Part shown: positions 60,890 to 64,000 of the stretch, piece by piece | Position numbering within the stretch: position 1 is the stretch's first letter | Layout: each line of letters starts with the position of its first letter | Assembly: GCF_007858535.1 (NCBI RefSeq) | Contig: NZ_CP040174.1 | Coordinates: 372,001 to 436,000, forward strand | Source: Arthrobacter sp. UKPF54-2 | Lineage (GTDB): Bacteria > Actinomycetota > Actinomycetes > Actinomycetales > Micrococcaceae | Length of the DNA: 64,000 bases | Reading direction: 5' to 3' | Notes under the pieces: model-generated | The model's database searches: none | Told to the model about the DNA's origin: nothing | What the model saw: the letters and a program-made list of their open reading frames with translations, nothing else | Made by a program: the position numbers and the translations under genes

Positions 60890-61756
60890 CTAGATCCGGG
60901 GGATCAGGACCGGGGTGTTCTTCTTGTACGCCTCGTAGTCGGCCTGGCCGCCCCACTTAGTGTCGGCCTTTTTTTCGAGATGCGGTACCCCGCTGACCTT
61001 GGTGATCAGCAGGGCGACGAAGACCGGGGAGATGAGGGCAACCCACTGCCAGCCCTGCAGTGTGGGCACGGCAATGATCGCGACACCGACCCAGAGCAGG
61101 ATCTCGCCAAAGTAGTTCGGGTGCCGCGACTTCGCCCACAAACCTGTCGAGATGAACTTCCCTTTGTTGGCGGGATCGGCGCTGAAGCGGGACTTCTGGG
61201 AGTCCGCCACAATCTCGCAGCCGAAGCCGGCCACCCACACCAGGAGGCCGCCTACAGCGAAGCCATCCAGGGCTACCCGGTTCCCGGACGTCATGGCCAC
61301 CCACGCGGCGGCCGCGGTGAACGAAACCCAAATGCCCTGCATGGTCCACACGCTAAGGAAGCGGACAAAGGAGGGCTTGATCTCGTCAAAACGGTCGTCC
61401 TTGCCGGCCCGGCTGATGCGCCGGAACAGGAAGGTGCCCAGCCGGACCGCCCAGACGAGCACTAAACCCGCGAGCAACAGTCCCCGGGCGTCGATCCCCG
61501 GGGTCAGCAGCACCAGCAGCAGGGTGACAGCGATGTAGCTCAGAGACCCGGTGAGGTCGTAAAACTTCTCCGTCTGCGCCAGGAATGCCGGTACGAACGC
61601 CAGCCACTGGATCAGGAAGGCGGCCCCGACGGCCAGTGCGAACACCGGGATCCCGCCCGCCACGGCGCCGCCCTGGCTGCCTGCAACCGCCAACAGCGCC
61701 CCAATCACAACGACCAGGGGGATGGCGGCGAGGGCCTTGCGCTCCGAGTCTTTCAT
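60890..61756 (-). CDS. DUF1295 (steroid-reductase-like) membrane protein
   Basis: The product is 288 aa with AAAGGAA before the start at 61756. About seven membrane segments are visible, the first at IPLVVVIGALLAVAGSQGG. The C-terminal GLWAKSRHPNYFGEILLW is the signature of the DUF1295/isoprenylcysteine-methyltransferase-like superfamily. Members include fatty-acid and steroid reductases and methyltransferases. The substrate cannot be assigned. Confidence 0.9.
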   Translation of the reverse strand: MKDSERKALAAIPLVVVIGALLAVAGSQGGAVAGGIPVFALAVGAAFLIQWLAFVPAFLAQTEKFYDLTGSLSYIAVTLLLVLLTPGIDARGLLLAGLVLVWAVRLGTFLFRRISRAGKDDRFDEIKPSFVRFLSVWTMQGIWVSFTAAAAWVAMTSGNRVALDGFAVGGLLVWVAGFGCEIVADSQKSRFSADPANKGKFISTGLWAKSRHPNYFGEILLWVGVAIIAVPTLQGWQWVALISPVFVALLITKVSGVPHLEKKADTKWGGQADYEAYKKNTPVLIPRI

Positions 61757-61913
61757 CAGGTGTTCCTTTCACAGGCATCGCCAACCTCTGGCGCGGGGGG
61801 CGGGGCTTCCCCGCCACCATCAGTATTGTTCAATACCCGAGAGATGCAGCACTGACTGGCCGCCGCCTATACTTCGGGGAACGCGAGCCCCCTGCCAACA
61901 AGAGGAGTCAATC

Positions 61914-62366
61914 ATGACCGGCCCACGCAAGAAGTGGCTGCTCGCCTACGCGGCGGCCGGCATCATCTTCGCCGGCATCGACGCGCTCTGGATCAGCACC
62001 GTAGCGAACACCCAGTACCGCAGCCAGATCGGCCACCTGCTCCCCGCCAACTTCAACGTCCTGGGCGCCGTGCTGTTCTACGTCGTCTACGTCGCGGGCA
62101 TAGTGCACTACGGCGTGCGTCCAAACGATCGTCGGGCCACGCTCAGGAACCGGGTGGGCGGCGCGGCTCTGTTCGGCTTCTTCACCTACGCCACCTGGGC
62201 GCTAACAGCCTTCGCCATCCTCAAGGACTTCCCGGCCCTCGTAGCCCTGACCGACATCGCCTGGGGAGCGGCGGTGTGCGGCGCCGCCACCGCTCTCACG
62301 ACCCTGCTGCTGCGACTACGGCCGCGGTCGCGGCCGACCGTTGCCCATGGCAAGCAAGCTGACTAG
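61914..62366 (+). CDS. DUF2177 family membrane protein
   Basis: I choose ATG 61914, with GAGGAG upstream; the frame extends to 61722. The product is 150 aa with four membrane segments. It begins KKWLLAYAAAGIIFAGIDALW and contains LGAVLFYVVYVAGIVHYGV, AALFGFFTYATWALTAFA and TDIAWGAAVCGAAT. These are DUF2177 landmarks, including D-x-x-W in the first helix. The function is unknown. It is divergent from the DUF1295 gene, with which it often co-occurs in actinobacteria (inference). Confidence 0.88.
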   Translation: MTGPRKKWLLAYAAAGIIFAGIDALWISTVANTQYRSQIGHLLPANFNVLGAVLFYVVYVAGIVHYGVRPNDRRATLRNRVGGAALFGFFTYATWALTAFAILKDFPALVALTDIAWGAAVCGAATALTTLLLRLRPRSRPTVAHGKQAD

Positions 62367-62452
62367 AGTGGCTTGATCGCCGCCACACGCCGGCCCCGCT
62401 TTGACCGGGCTCCTCGGCGGCACTCCATCCCCCTCTGGTTCAGGAGATCCCC

Positions 62453-63427
<975 letters not shown>

Positions 63428-63443
63428 GAGCGCTGCCCCGTCA

Positions 63444-63502
63444 TTGCCCTATCACTTATGGTCCCCATCCGGCCGTGTTGGCAGCCATACGTGATAGGGC
63501 AA
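63444..63502. terminator. 18-bp inverted repeat between convergent genes
   Basis: TTGCCCTATCACTTATGG (63444-63461) is inverted at 63485-63502 with one mismatch and a 23-nt loop. It lies between the aldo/keto reductase stop and the convergent adenosine deaminase stop, so it is probably a bidirectional terminator. There are no T-tracts. Confidence 0.55.
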
Positions 63503-63510
63503 CTGCGGGG

Positions 63511-64000
63511 TTAGCGGCCGGAAGCGGCCAGTTCGGCAAGCAGCTCGGTCTTGCGTTCCTCGCTCGCGAAGGAGGACCGGATGGAGTTGGCGGCGAGGCG
63601 GACGCAGTCGAACTCGGAGAGCCCAATCACGGACCTGAGCTGGGCGAAGTTGTCATCCACGTAGCCGCCAAAGTAGGCCGGGTCGTCCGAGTTCACGCTC
63701 ACGTTCAGCCCGGCCGCGAGCATGCGCGGCAGCGGGTGCTCGGCCAGCGTGTCCACGGCGCGCAGCCGGACATTGGACAGCGGGCAGACGGTCAGGGGCA
63801 TCAGCTCGTGGACCAGTCGTTCGACCAGTTCGGGGTCCTCCATGCAGCGGATGCCGTGGTCGATCCGCTCCACGTCTAGCAGGTCCAGTGCCTCGATGAT
63901 GTACGACGGCGGGCCTTCCTCGCCGGCGTGCGCGACCCGGTGGAGCCCGGCATCCTTGGCCCGGGCGAAGAGCCGCTCGAACTTCGACGGCGGGTTGCCT
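63511..64000 (-). CDS. Adenosine deaminase family protein (partial, C-terminal part)
   Basis: This is the C-terminal 162 residues of a gene entering from the right edge. The frame near the edge reads GNPPSKFERLFARAKDAGL and HRVAHAGEEGPPSYI, where HAGE supplies a zinc-site His and the catalytic Glu. It continues with ERIDHGIRCMED (second His), and LNVSVNSDDPAYFGGY carries the conserved Asp pair. These are the catalytic motifs of adenosine/adenine deaminases. The enzyme removes the amino group from adenosine or adenine in purine salvage; which one cannot be told from this part. Confidence 0.9.
   Translation of the reverse strand, partial: GNPPSKFERLFARAKDAGLHRVAHAGEEGPPSYIIEALDLLDVERIDHGIRCMEDPELVERLVHELMPLTVCPLSNVRLRAVDTLAEHPLPRMLAAGLNVSVNSDDPAYFGGYVDDNFAQLRSVIGLSEFDCVRLAANSIRSSFASEERKTELLAELAASGR

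Overview
The window looks like chromosomal DNA from a high-GC actinobacterium, most probably of the Arthrobacter/Pseudarthrobacter type (inference). Most genes are very GC-rich, use GTG/TTG starts freely and have family content typical of Micrococcaceae. Several blocks are visibly less GC-rich, notably positions 1-7155 and 25853-30470, and look horizontally acquired. I saw no tRNA, rRNA, CRISPR array, integrase or phage structural gene.

Region 1 (1-7155) is a composite restriction/defence locus. An EcoRII-type restriction pair (a Dcm-like C5-cytosine methylase with a fused helix-turn-helix, then an EcoRII-like endonuclease) is divergent from an overlapping operon of a Z1 ATPase, a DUF4420 PD-(D/E)XK nuclease and a GHKL/HSP90-like ATPase cut by the left edge. 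Region 2 (7148-10386) is an NrtR-like NUDIX regulator divergent from an ARPP-1 protein and an ADP-ribosylglycohydrolase fused to a phosphatase-like domain, with nested inverted repeats between them. Region 3 (10432-18142) holds a NERD-nuclease helicase followed by an AddB-like nuclease and an AddA-like helicase-nuclease.

Region 4 (19573-25757) is an alpha-glucoside-type sugar operon: LacI regulator, lipoprotein binding protein, two permeases and a GH13 glucosidase. Its ATPase is not here. Region 5 (25758-43230) is a tellurite-resistance-like (Ter) island: TerD-GIY-YIG fusion, VWA protein, DUF475/TerC-like membrane protein, four TerD paralogues, TelA, and a nucleotide-metabolism-like module (CitE-like lyase, PRTase/TRSP/PELOTA fusion, HAD), ending with a secreted HNH nuclease. 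The island is bracketed by two ungapped 633-bp copies of the 3' end of the GH13 gene, only about 82% identical in protein, which marks the edges of an insertion or recombination event.

Region 6 (44013-64000) is mostly chromosomal housekeeping and accessory genes: a GGDEF-EAL protein, a methyltransferase, a hydroxybenzoate-type monooxygenase with a duplicated IclR-like operator, an MFS exporter, RecQ (apparently starting at ATT), acylphosphatase, two lipoprotein paralogues (one with its 3' end interrupted by a complete IS1249-like element with an 8-bp target duplication), an MscS channel, a DUF1295 protein, an aldo/keto reductase and a partial adenosine deaminase at the right edge.
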